Shown: positions 1 through 6,579 of the stretch, one piece after another
Layout: each line of letters begins with the position of its first letter
Numbering within the stretch: position 1 is the first letter of the stretch
Assembly (NCBI GenBank): GCA_018829485.1
Contig: JAHJTU010000032.1
Coordinates: 1 to 7,921 of the forward strand
Direction: 5' to 3'
Length of the DNA: 7,921 nucleotides
Origin: Nanobdellota archaeon
Lineage (GTDB): Archaea; Nanobdellota; Nanobdellia; Pacearchaeales; UBA12030
Notes under the pieces: generated by a model
Databases searched by the model: none
The model's input: the letters and a program-made list of their open reading frames with translations, nothing else
What the model was told of the DNA's origin: nothing
Program-made: the position numbers and the translations under genes

Positions 1-3000
1 AAAGTTGCATATTCTATAGCAGGAGAAGCAAGAAATAAAGGCTTGGATCCTATTGATAAAGTTGAGATTCCAATTGCTACTGATTTGCCTGAAAGAGTTA
101 CTGGATTAGTTTCAACATTAATCCCACAAATAAAAGATGAAAAAATTGAAAGAAGAATAAGAGCATTAGAAAAAGAGCATGGCTTCTTACATCCTATTGT
201 TGCATTTTTAATTGCAGATGAAATTGCATCTGAAAAATTTTCTAAATTTACTAATAAACTTGAAGCAATTGAAGCTGGCGTAAGAACAGGATTTGCATAC
301 TTGACTTTAGGAAGTGTTTCATCTCCTTTAGAAGGATTTACAAGAATAAAATTAAGAGAAACTCCAAATGGAGAAACATTCTCAGTTTATTATTCAGGAC
401 CAATAAGAAGTGCAGGAGGAACAGCAGCAGCATTAAGTGTTTTGCTTATTGATTATTTAAGGGAAAAGTTTGGCTATGCAAAATATGAAGCAAGTGAATT
501 AGAAATCAAAAGAGCTATAACAGAAGTTACAGATTATCATGAAAGAGGAACTAATTTACAATACTTCCCTTCTGAAAAAGAGATAGAAATAATAATGAAA
601 TACTTACCTGTTCAAGTTACAGGAGATGCATCAGAGATTTTTGAAGTTTCAAATTACAAATCAGTTGAAAATATTGAAACACCAAAAGTAAGGGGTGGTT
701 TTTGTCTTGTAATTGCAGAATGTCTTGCACAAAAAGCTGCAAAGGTTTCAGGAATTATTAATGATTTAAGACAGAAAAATATCCCACTTACAGAATGGGA
801 TTTTCTTGAAAAAGTTGCTGTATCACAAAAAAAGAAAAAATCTGAAAAAGAAAGCAAGGAAGCAGTTTACATAAAAGATTTGGTTGCAGGCAGACCAATC
901 TTAGGCCATCCATCAAGGAACGGAGCATTTAGATTAAGATATGGAAGAACAAGAGCATCAGGATTTAGTGCAGCTGCAATTAATCCTATTTTGTCATACT
1001 TCTTAAATGAGTTTATTGCAATTGGAACACAATTAAGAACAGAAAGGCCTGGAAAAAGTACTGCAATCACTTTCTGTGATACTATAGAACCCCCAATAAT
1101 TAAATTAGATAATGGGAGTGTAATAAAACCCAAAACAATTGAAGAAGCAAAAAAATATTCTAAACAATTTAAAGAGATTATTTATCTTGGAGATATATTA
1201 TTCGCATATGGGGATTTTTACAATAGAAACCACCCATTAATGCCATGTGGTTATAATGAAGAATATTGGAAAGCAGAGTTAAAAGATAAAAATATACAAA
1301 TAGAAGGGTTACATGAAAAGATAACATTTGAAAATGCCCTTAAAATAAGCGAAGAATATGAGATGCCTTTACATCCTGATTTTATTTTTTATTGGAAGTC
1401 AATTAATGCTTTTCAATTAAGAGAATTACTAAGATGGTTGTTAAAAGCAAAAATAAGAGATGAGATTGTATTGCCATTAAAAGATTTTGAAGAAGCAAAA
1501 AGAGCATTAGAATTAATTGGTTGCCAGCATTTGGTTATTGCAGATAAAGTTGTAATAAAAGAAGATTCAAAATCACTTTTGTATAATTTAGGACTTCTTA
1601 ATTTAACACAAGAACAAGAAAAAGAAAAAATAGAAGAAGCAATTAATTTAATTGATAAATCTCCAATTGATTCTCTTGATGTAATAAATTCTTTATGTAA
1701 ATCTAGAATAAGAGACAAATGCGGAACTTTTATTGGAACAAGAATGGGAAGACCAGAAAAAGCAAAGCCAAGAAAACTTACTGGACAGCCAAATGTTTTA
1801 TTTCCTGTTGGAAATCAAGGCGGAAGATTAAGAAGTTTTCAAGAAGCAATAAAAAATGGAAAAGTTGTTGCTGATTTTCCAATTTATTATTGTGAAAATT
1901 GTGAAGAAGAAACAATTTACTATATTTGTGAGAAATGTAACAAAGCAACAAAAAGAATGGCTTATTGTGAATTATGCAAAACAAGGGTTGATGGAAAATG
2001 TTCAAGGCATGGAAAAGGCAAACTTTACACAATTAAATCAATTGACATACAGCATTATTTTGATGTCGCAAAAAAGAAATTGAATCTTACAGATGCAGAA
2101 ATGCCTGCTTTAGTTAAAGGAGTAAGAGGAACTTCATCATCTTCACATATTGTTGAAAATCTTAGCAAAGGAATTTTAAGAGCTTTATTTGGGTTAAGTG
2201 TAAATAAAGATGGAACAATCAGGGCTGATTTAACAGAATTACCATTAACACATTTTAAATCAAAAGAAATTGGAACAAATATTGAGAAATTAAGAGAGTT
2301 AGGTTATACAAAAGATATTGATGGCAAGGAATTGAAAGATGAGAATCAAGTTTTAGAATTAAAACCACATGATCTTCTTATTCCTTTATGTCCTGAAAGT
2401 CTTGATGAAAGGGTTGATGAATTATTTGTAAAAACAGCTGCATTTATTGATAATCTTCTTGTTAGATTTTATAATTTAAGGCCCTTCTATAATATAAAAA
2501 GTAGAGAAGATTTAGTAGGACATTTAGTTGTTGGATTATCTCCACATACAAGTGTTGGTGTTATTGGAAGAATAATTGGTTTCTCATCAATTCAAGCATT
2601 ATATGCACATCCATTATGGCATTCTGCATTGAGAAGAGATTGCGATGGTGATGAAGCTGCATTAATGCTTTTGCTTGATTGTTTGATTAATTTCTCTCAT
2701 TATTACTTGCCATCTCATAGAGGAAGCACACAAGATGCACCCTTAATTTTAAATACAAGAATAAAAGCAAGTGAAGTTGATGATATGGTTTTTGATATTG
2801 AAACAGATAAAGATTATCCTTTGGAATTGTACAAGAAAGCAGAAAATTTTGCATCTCCAAGAAGTATTAAGATTCCCCAAATAAGAGATATGCTTGATAC
2901 TGGGGTGAAAGGATTAAGGTATACACATGAAACAACAAATATCAATACTGGAGTAACTTGCAGTGCTTATAAAAGATTAGAAAAGATGGATGATAAAGTT

Positions 3001-3384
3001 GAAAAGCAAATGGAAGTTGCAGTTAAAATAAGAGCTGTTGATGAAACTGATGTTGCGAGATTAGTTATTGAAAGGCATTTTATTAGAGATATTAAAGGTA
3101 ACTTGAGAAAGTTTTCAAGCCAACAATTCAGATGCACTAAATGCAATGAAAAATTCAGAAGGCCGCCATTAAGTGGAAAATGCACTTTTTGTAAGGGAAA
3201 TATTATGTTTACTGTTTCAGAAGGGGGTATTATAAAATATCTTGATTCTGCATTGAATTTGGCACAAAATTATAATGTTGATGCTTACATAAAACAGAAT
3301 CTTGAATTACTCAAGAGAAATATTGAAAGTGTTTTTGGAAGAGAGAAAGAAAAGCAAGTTGCATTACAGGAATTTATGAAATAA
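1..3384 (+). CDS. polC: DNA polymerase D (archaeal Pol II) large catalytic subunit DP2, 5'-partial
   Basis: This is the polymerase subunit of the archaeal replicative heterodimer DP1-DP2, which carries out template-directed DNA synthesis; DP1 supplies the 3'-5' exonuclease and is not in this window. The frame is open from base 1, and the residues before the first possible start (TTG at 43) read as the conserved DP2 N-terminus (AREARxKGLDP-like). The real start therefore lies upstream, and TTG 43 is not it. The visible 1127 codons are near full family length. Seen in order: FRLRYGR block (about 928-963), GGRLRS block (about 1820), a Cys/His-rich zinc region (four CxxC-type pairs or Cys/His, 1891-2010), the catalytic double-psi barrel block with LVGHLVVGLSPHTS and RRDCDGDE (2509-2760), a C-terminal CxxC...CxxC zinc finger (3133-3192) and a C-terminal PCNA-binding-like QVALQEFM (3355-3378). 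The two metal-binding Asp of DGD (2644-2652) are present. No intein interrupts the catalytic motif. An A7-G-A6 stretch at 827-840 encodes a lysine-rich linker. Confidence 0.97.
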   Translation, partial: KVAYSIAGEARNKGLDPIDKVEIPIATDLPERVTGLVSTLIPQIKDEKIERRIRALEKEHGFLHPIVAFLIADEIASEKFSKFTNKLEAIEAGVRTGFAYLTLGSVSSPLEGFTRIKLRETPNGETFSVYYSGPIRSAGGTAAALSVLLIDYLREKFGYAKYEASELEIKRAITEVTDYHERGTNLQYFPSEKEIEIIMKYLPVQVTGDASEIFEVSNYKSVENIETPKVRGGFCLVIAECLAQKAAKVSGIINDLRQKNIPLTEWDFLEKVAVSQKKKKSEKESKEAVYIKDLVAGRPILGHPSRNGAFRLRYGRTRASGFSAAAINPILSYFLNEFIAIGTQLRTERPGKSTAITFCDTIEPPIIKLDNGSVIKPKTIEEAKKYSKQFKEIIYLGDILFAYGDFYNRNHPLMPCGYNEEYWKAELKDKNIQIEGLHEKITFENALKISEEYEMPLHPDFIFYWKSINAFQLRELLRWLLKAKIRDEIVLPLKDFEEAKRALELIGCQHLVIADKVVIKEDSKSLLYNLGLLNLTQEQEKEKIEEAINLIDKSPIDSLDVINSLCKSRIRDKCGTFIGTRMGRPEKAKPRKLTGQPNVLFPVGNQGGRLRSFQEAIKNGKVVADFPIYYCENCEEETIYYICEKCNKATKRMAYCELCKTRVDGKCSRHGKGKLYTIKSIDIQHYFDVAKKKLNLTDAEMPALVKGVRGTSSSSHIVENLSKGILRALFGLSVNKDGTIRADLTELPLTHFKSKEIGTNIEKLRELGYTKDIDGKELKDENQVLELKPHDLLIPLCPESLDERVDELFVKTAAFIDNLLVRFYNLRPFYNIKSREDLVGHLVVGLSPHTSVGVIGRIIGFSSIQALYAHPLWHSALRRDCDGDEAALMLLLDCLINFSHYYLPSHRGSTQDAPLILNTRIKASEVDDMVFDIETDKDYPLELYKKAENFASPRSIKIPQIRDMLDTGVKGLRYTHETTNINTGVTCSAYKRLEKMDDKVEKQMEVAVKIRAVDETDVARLVIERHFIRDIKGNLRKFSSQQFRCTKCNEKFRRPPLSGKCTFCKGNIMFTVSEGGIIKYLDSALNLAQNYNVDAYIKQNLELLKRNIESVFGREKEKQVALQEFMK

Positions 3385-3389
3385 TAAAA

Positions 3390-4583
3390 TCATAACAAGA
3401 ATAAAAGAATTACGGGCACAATTAAACAACCCATAAGATGCATTTTTCTAATTCCAAGTATTGATGCAAGAATTCCAATTGATGTTCCTATTAAAAGAAT
3501 AAGCAAAGAATACCAACCTGAAATTATTATTGATAAAAGTGTAATAAATACAATCATAACTAATGAAATTCTGCTGTAATTTAATTTATAGATTTTTTTA
3601 GCAAAAAATTTGGCAAGAGCAAGTGTTAGAAAAACTGCAAAACCAGAAACAAAAAGCATTATAGAAATGAATAAGAGCAAGTGCATTAATGAAAAGTTTT
3701 CAAGAAACTTTCCTACAACAACAGCTGCTCCATGTCTTGGTTTTGATATTGTATATAATGCAACAAATCCTAATCCCATTGTTATTGTTGATATTGCTCC
3801 AATAAGTACAAGAAATGATTTTCTATTTAATTTAGTAATACTTGAACCAATAACAGCTCCTTGTGATGCTCCTAATCCTGGCAAAAATGAAACTAATGCT
3901 CCTGAAATTATGCTTGAAAATAATACACTTGGAATGCCTTGTACTTTTCTTTGTATTCTGAAATTCTGCTTTGGTATTTTAACTTTTTTCATAAAACTTA
4001 TTGCCAGCAAAGAAGTTCCAAATAATCCACCAAGTAAAGGAAATAATGGCTGTTTAATTGCATAAAAATTTAATGTAAAAATTCCAAGAATTCCAGATAA
4101 CATGAATAAAAAGAAAGCAAAGAATTTTTTCTCATCTCTTAAAATTAAAAATGCAGAAACAGCAATTAATATGTATGCCATAATTTTGCTTAAGAATTCA
4201 TAATATTTTGGCAAAAAGTATAAGTAGAAAGGCAAGATAAATATGATAATAAAGATTCCAAAAATACTTCCAATTACTGTTAATCTTACTGCTTCATATC
4301 CTCTTCCTTTTAATAACATTTCATGTCCTGGTAAAACACTTAATGCTGTTTCTTCTTCAGGAACTCCAAGAAAAATTGCAGGTAAAACATCAAGAAATGT
4401 ATGTGTTATTGCCATTGAAACAACAAATACTGCAATAATTAATGGAGAAAAATACTGCAATAAGATAACAGAAAAAGCAAGCAAAGATGCTGCAACAAGA
4501 TTAATATGAATTCCTGGAAATAATCCTGTAAATGTGCCAGCAATGATTCCTATAATTGAGAAAATAATTATTTCTAACCACAT
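3390..4583 (-). CDS. TctA-family (DUF112-like) polytopic membrane permease
   Basis: This is a 397-residue, very hydrophobic protein with roughly ten membrane segments, resembling the archaeal branch of the TctA family. In bacteria TctA is the large permease of tripartite tricarboxylate transporters. The family signature appears twice: GTFTGLFPGIHIN at residues 16-28 and GALVSFLPGLGASQ at 228-241. This indicates the internal duplication typical of the family, with halves of about 1-200 and 220-397. A further conserved stretch, GVPEEETALSVLPGHEMLLKG (73-93), matches the TctA loop after the first helices. No small TctB membrane protein or TctC binding protein is nearby, so the substrate cannot be read from context. 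The ATG at 4583 lies inside the end of the upstream OB-fold gene (10-nt overlap), with a weak GTGA just before it, so translation is probably coupled. The gene converges on polC with only five bases between the stops. Family assignment is firm; transport of a tricarboxylate is not shown. Confidence 0.88.
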   Translation of the reverse strand: MWLEIIIFSIIGIIAGTFTGLFPGIHINLVAASLLAFSVILLQYFSPLIIAVFVVSMAITHTFLDVLPAIFLGVPEEETALSVLPGHEMLLKGRGYEAVRLTVIGSIFGIFIIIFILPFYLYFLPKYYEFLSKIMAYILIAVSAFLILRDEKKFFAFFLFMLSGILGIFTLNFYAIKQPLFPLLGGLFGTSLLAISFMKKVKIPKQNFRIQRKVQGIPSVLFSSIISGALVSFLPGLGASQGAVIGSSITKLNRKSFLVLIGAISTITMGLGFVALYTISKPRHGAAVVVGKFLENFSLMHLLLFISIMLFVSGFAVFLTLALAKFFAKKIYKLNYSRISLVMIVFITLLSIIISGWYSLLILLIGTSIGILASILGIRKMHLMGCLIVPVILLFLL

Positions 4584-4933
4584 TTTTCACAAGCATATTC
4601 AGAAATTTCTATTTGTAATTGTCCCCTATATTCTGAAACTTTGCCAATAATCTCCATATTTTCATTTTCAGGAAACTGAATTTTGTTGTTTTGTTTGTAA
4701 ATAATTCCCTCTATTTCTGAACTTGAATCTTGAATTGTTAAGATATACAATCCATCTGTTTCTCTTACACTTGTAATTTTGCCAGAAATCTTAACATATT
4801 CATCAAACATTTTCTGATTTATTTCACTTATTGGAATTAATTTTGGCTCAATGTTTTCAGAAAGAAAAAACAAGAAAAGCAAGCCTATGAAAGATGTTAC
4901 TAATGACACTTTCAATAGTGTTTGTGTTTTCAT
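4574..4933 (-). CDS. Membrane-anchored OB-fold protein (tRNA_anti/nucleic-acid-binding-like)
   Basis: This 119-residue protein has one N-terminal hydrophobic helix (about residues 8-24) preceded by lysines (K2, K8). That pattern suggests an uncleaved anchor or signal segment with the rest outside the cytoplasm, by the positive-inside rule. Residues 46-112 look like a small OB-fold barrel: YVKISGKITSVRETDGLYILTIQDSSSEIEGIIY, followed by a second strand set, MEIIGKVSEYRGQLQIEI. This is the pattern of tRNA_anti-type OB domains and of archaeal secreted or anchored OB proteins. The chain ends ACEKCG, a lone CxxC at the extreme C-terminus. It is first in a two-gene minus-strand unit, and its last codons overlap the permease start, so the two are probably co-expressed. 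The ATG at 4933 has a candidate TATA element about 25 bp upstream. Nucleic-acid binding is only what the fold commonly does; an extracytoplasmic OB domain could bind protein or small ligands instead. Confidence 0.72.
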   Translation of the reverse strand: MKTQTLLKVSLVTSFIGLLFLFFLSENIEPKLIPISEINQKMFDEYVKISGKITSVRETDGLYILTIQDSSSEIEGIIYKQNNKIQFPENENMEIIGKVSEYRGQLQIEISEYACEKCG

Positions 4934-4950
4934 AATATGTTATAGAAAAT

Positions 4951-4970
4951 AATGCTTAAAGCTAAATGCT
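4951..4970. repeat. Short direct repeat AATGCT x2 in divergent promoter region
   Basis: Two identical AATGCT hexamers (4951-4956 and 4965-4970) are separated by 8 bases, so they repeat with a 14-bp period. They flank the candidate TATA element of the minus-strand unit and could be a regulator site. In sequence this AT-rich a chance occurrence is quite possible. Confidence 0.25.
4954..4964 (-). promoter_or_regulatory. Candidate archaeal promoter for the OB-fold/TctA unit
   Basis: Read on the minus strand, the segment TAGCTTTAAGC is a TATA-like element whose TTTAAG core is centred about 25 bp before the ATG at 4933. This is the spacing expected if transcription starts at or near the start codon. 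No Shine-Dalgarno sequence precedes that ATG, which agrees with a leaderless message. The match is weaker than that of the opposite-facing promoter. Confidence 0.4.
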
Positions 4971-4994
4971 GTTGTTTCTACTACAACCATTAAG

Positions 4995-5007
4995 AAAGAT
5001 TTAAATT
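4995..5007 (+). promoter_or_regulatory. Archaeal BRE/TATA promoter for the unknown gene and tyrS
   Basis: AAAGATTTAAATT has a purine-rich BRE-like part (AAAG) followed by an AT-only TATA-like core at 5000-5007. The core centre lies about 26 bp before the ATG at 5029, which predicts transcription starting at or next to that ATG. The element runs up to the upstream ATG at 5008, so that codon would sit outside the transcript. The same AAAG plus TTAAA layout recurs ahead of the gene at 6580. Confidence 0.55.
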
Positions 5008-5028
5008 ATGTTTTTTCTTTATTTGGAC

Positions 5029-5409
5029 ATGGTTGTTAAATCAAAAAAGGGGGAAACTGAAAAGTTGATTTTAACTGGATTATCTAATTGGCAGGATGAA
5101 ACTTATATAAGATTGCATGTTGGCAAAAATAGTACAAAAGCACTTTTTGTTTTGGATTGTTTTTTATCTGACTTGGGAATTACTTACAGAATTTTTAAAG
5201 AATGTCTTGAAAGTAAAAACAAGACATGCAATTACAAAGAATTTGTAACTAATCATTATTTTTTCAAAAATAAAAAATATAAGATACATTTGATTTTTGG
5301 AGAAAGGAATATACATTTAATTGTTAGAACACCAAAATCAAGAACACATGAAATGCTTAGTATATTGAAAGATTATGTAAAATCTATGAAAGAAGCAAAA
5401 AAGATGTAA
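5029..5409 (+). CDS. Hypothetical protein of 126 residues upstream of tyrS
   Basis: I do not recognise this protein. It is soluble-looking, basic (rich in lysine) and has no membrane segment, signal peptide or cysteine cluster. Alternating hydrophobic and polar residues suggest an alpha/beta fold. There is a strand at TYIRLHVG (25-32), a helix over TKALFVLDCFLSDLG (36-50), a strand pair KIHLIFGERNIHLIVRT (85-101), and a C-terminal helix HEMLSILKDYVKSMKEAKK (107-125). The frame could begin at ATG 5008, adding MFFLYLD. I prefer ATG 5029 because the TATA-like element at 5000-5007 lies 26 bp ahead of it and would leave 5008 outside the message. The stop is 9 nt before tyrS, so the two are probably co-transcribed. 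A link to tRNA or translation is possible from the neighbour alone. Real coding is supported by the tight fit between the promoter and tyrS; function is unknown. Confidence 0.72.
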   Translation: MVVKSKKGETEKLILTGLSNWQDETYIRLHVGKNSTKALFVLDCFLSDLGITYRIFKECLESKNKTCNYKEFVTNHYFFKNKKYKIHLIFGERNIHLIVRTPKSRTHEMLSILKDYVKSMKEAKKM

Positions 5410-5418
5410 ATAATTAAA

Positions 5419-6549
5419 ATGAACACACAAAAAAGACTTGAGTTAATTAAGAAAGATGTTGATGAGATTTTAGTTGAAAATGAACTAAAGTATTTATTAG
5501 AACAAGGGGTTAAGTTAAATCATTATATTGGATTTGAGATTTCTGGTTTTGTGCATCTTGGAACAGGAATTCAAAGTATGAAAAAAGTCAGGGATTTTCA
5601 AAAAGCAGGAGTAAATTGTTCTATTTTCTTGGCTGATTGGCATAGCTGGATTAATAATAAACTTGGTGGAGATATGGAAAAAATAAGAAAAATTGCTGGT
5701 GGTTATTTTAAAGAAGCATTAAAAACATCATTAAAATGTGTTGGTGGAAATCCTGATAAGGTTAAATTTGTTCTTGGTTCTGATTTGTACCATAATAATG
5801 ATAATTATTGGCAAACTATGATTGAAATAAGCAAAGAAATAACTTTAAGCAGAGTGCAAAGATCAATAACTATTATGGGAAGAAAAGAAGGAGAAGCAAT
5901 TAATTTTGCACAATTAATTTATCCTCCAATGCAATCAGCAGATATTTTTACACAAAACATAAATCTTGCTCATGCAGGTTCAGATCAAAGAAGTGCACAT
6001 GTTATTGCAAGAGAAGTAGCATTAAAATTAAAAACACAACCTTTAATTTATAAAAATAAAAAATATAAACCAATAACAATACATCATCATTTGATTTTAG
6101 GATTACAAAAGCCACAAACATGGCCAATTGATAAAAATAAAATAAGAGAAATTTGGAGTTCTATGAAAATGAGTAAATCCATTCCAAAATCAGCTGTTTT
6201 TATTCATGATTCTCCAAATGAAATTAAAGAAAAATTAAATTCTGCATTTTGTCCTGTAAAAGAAATTACATTTAATCCTGTTTTAGATTGGGTAAAACAT
6301 TTGGTTTTCTTAGATGATAATTCAACTTTCAAAATAGAAAGAGAAAAGAAGTATGGTGGTGACATTATCTTTGAAAATTATAATGAATTAGAAAAGCAAT
6401 ATTCTAAAGGTGATATACATCCACAAGATTTGAAAAATGCAACTGCCAATTCTTTAATAAAAATACTTGAACCAGCAAGGAAGCACTTTTCTCAACCAAA
6501 AAACAAAAAATTATTAGATGAATTAAACCATCTTACAATTACTCGCTAA
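5419..6549 (+). CDS. tyrS: Tyrosyl-tRNA synthetase, archaeal type (class I)
   Basis: This enzyme charges tRNA-Tyr with tyrosine in the cytoplasm using ATP. The 376-residue length fits the longer archaeal TyrRS form. The Rossmann catalytic core opens with YIGFEISGFVHLGTG: Y36 is the tyrosine-hydroxyl-side residue, and HLGT at 46-49 is the HIGH-equivalent, with the last His replaced by Thr as I recall in several archaeal TyrRS. Next come FLADWHSWIN (70-79) and YPPMQSADIF (168-177), whose Tyr, Gln and Asp (Y168, Q172, D175) form the tyrosine pocket and separate TyrRS from TrpRS. GSDQRSAH (187-194) follows, and then the KMSKS loop at 250-254. The C-terminal part, with YGGDIIFENYNELE and HPQDLKNATANSLIKILEP, matches the archaeal anticodon-binding region. 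The ATG at 5419 is the first start after an in-frame stop at 5407-5409. No Shine-Dalgarno sequence or separate TATA element is evident, so it probably rides on the upstream transcript. Confidence 0.96.
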   Translation: MNTQKRLELIKKDVDEILVENELKYLLEQGVKLNHYIGFEISGFVHLGTGIQSMKKVRDFQKAGVNCSIFLADWHSWINNKLGGDMEKIRKIAGGYFKEALKTSLKCVGGNPDKVKFVLGSDLYHNNDNYWQTMIEISKEITLSRVQRSITIMGRKEGEAINFAQLIYPPMQSADIFTQNINLAHAGSDQRSAHVIAREVALKLKTQPLIYKNKKYKPITIHHHLILGLQKPQTWPIDKNKIREIWSSMKMSKSIPKSAVFIHDSPNEIKEKLNSAFCPVKEITFNPVLDWVKHLVFLDDNSTFKIEREKKYGGDIIFENYNELEKQYSKGDIHPQDLKNATANSLIKILEPARKHFSQPKNKKLLDELNHLTITR

Positions 6550-6558
6550 AGTTAAAAA
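6548..6558 (+). promoter_or_regulatory. Archaeal promoter for the arginase-like gene, overlapping the tyrS stop
   Basis: AAAGTTAAAAA begins within the tyrS stop codon. Its TATA-like part is centred about 25 bp before the ATG at 6580, predicting a leaderless message. The layout (AAAG, TTAAA-type core, then a T6C run before the ATG) resembles the promoter at 4995-5007. The T6 run at 6569-6574 could also end tyrS transcription, since archaeal terminators are often plain T-runs, but that is not demonstrable here. Confidence 0.5.
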
Positions 6559-6579
6559 CCTTTGTATCTTTTTTCTAGT

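Noticed and set aside
43..45. TTG at 43 as the start codon of the polymerase gene.
   Set aside because: The frame is open back to base 1, and the residues encoded before it match the conserved DP2 N-terminal region, so the gene enters from outside the window.
827..840. The A7-G-A6 stretch in polC as a programmed slippage or frameshift site.
   Set aside because: The protein continues in the same frame on both sides with conserved motifs. It simply encodes a lysine-rich linker.
1413..1718. Minus-strand open frames inside polC (for example 654-857, 867-1133, 1413-1718, 1778-2032, 2967-3185).
   Set aside because: They are antisense shadows of a strongly conserved coding sequence, with low-complexity or Ser/Leu/Phe-rich translations. 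Low GC on the complement explains them.
1856..2083. A 75-codon plus-strand frame within the zinc region of polC, considered as a possible frameshifted or nested gene.
   Set aside because: The main frame remains intact with its zinc cysteines, and the alternative translation is a shifted reading of the same Lys/Cys-rich codons.
3373..3389. T-rich stretch on the minus strand just after the permease stop, as a terminator.
   Set aside because: It has no uninterrupted run longer than four T and no hairpin, and such tracts are common throughout this AT-rich sequence.
3610..4065. A 151-codon plus-strand open frame opposite the permease gene.
   Set aside because: It lies wholly antisense to a clear membrane protein with family motifs, its translation has no recognisable domain, and no promoter or ribosome site precedes it. 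The same holds for the frame at 4243-4509.
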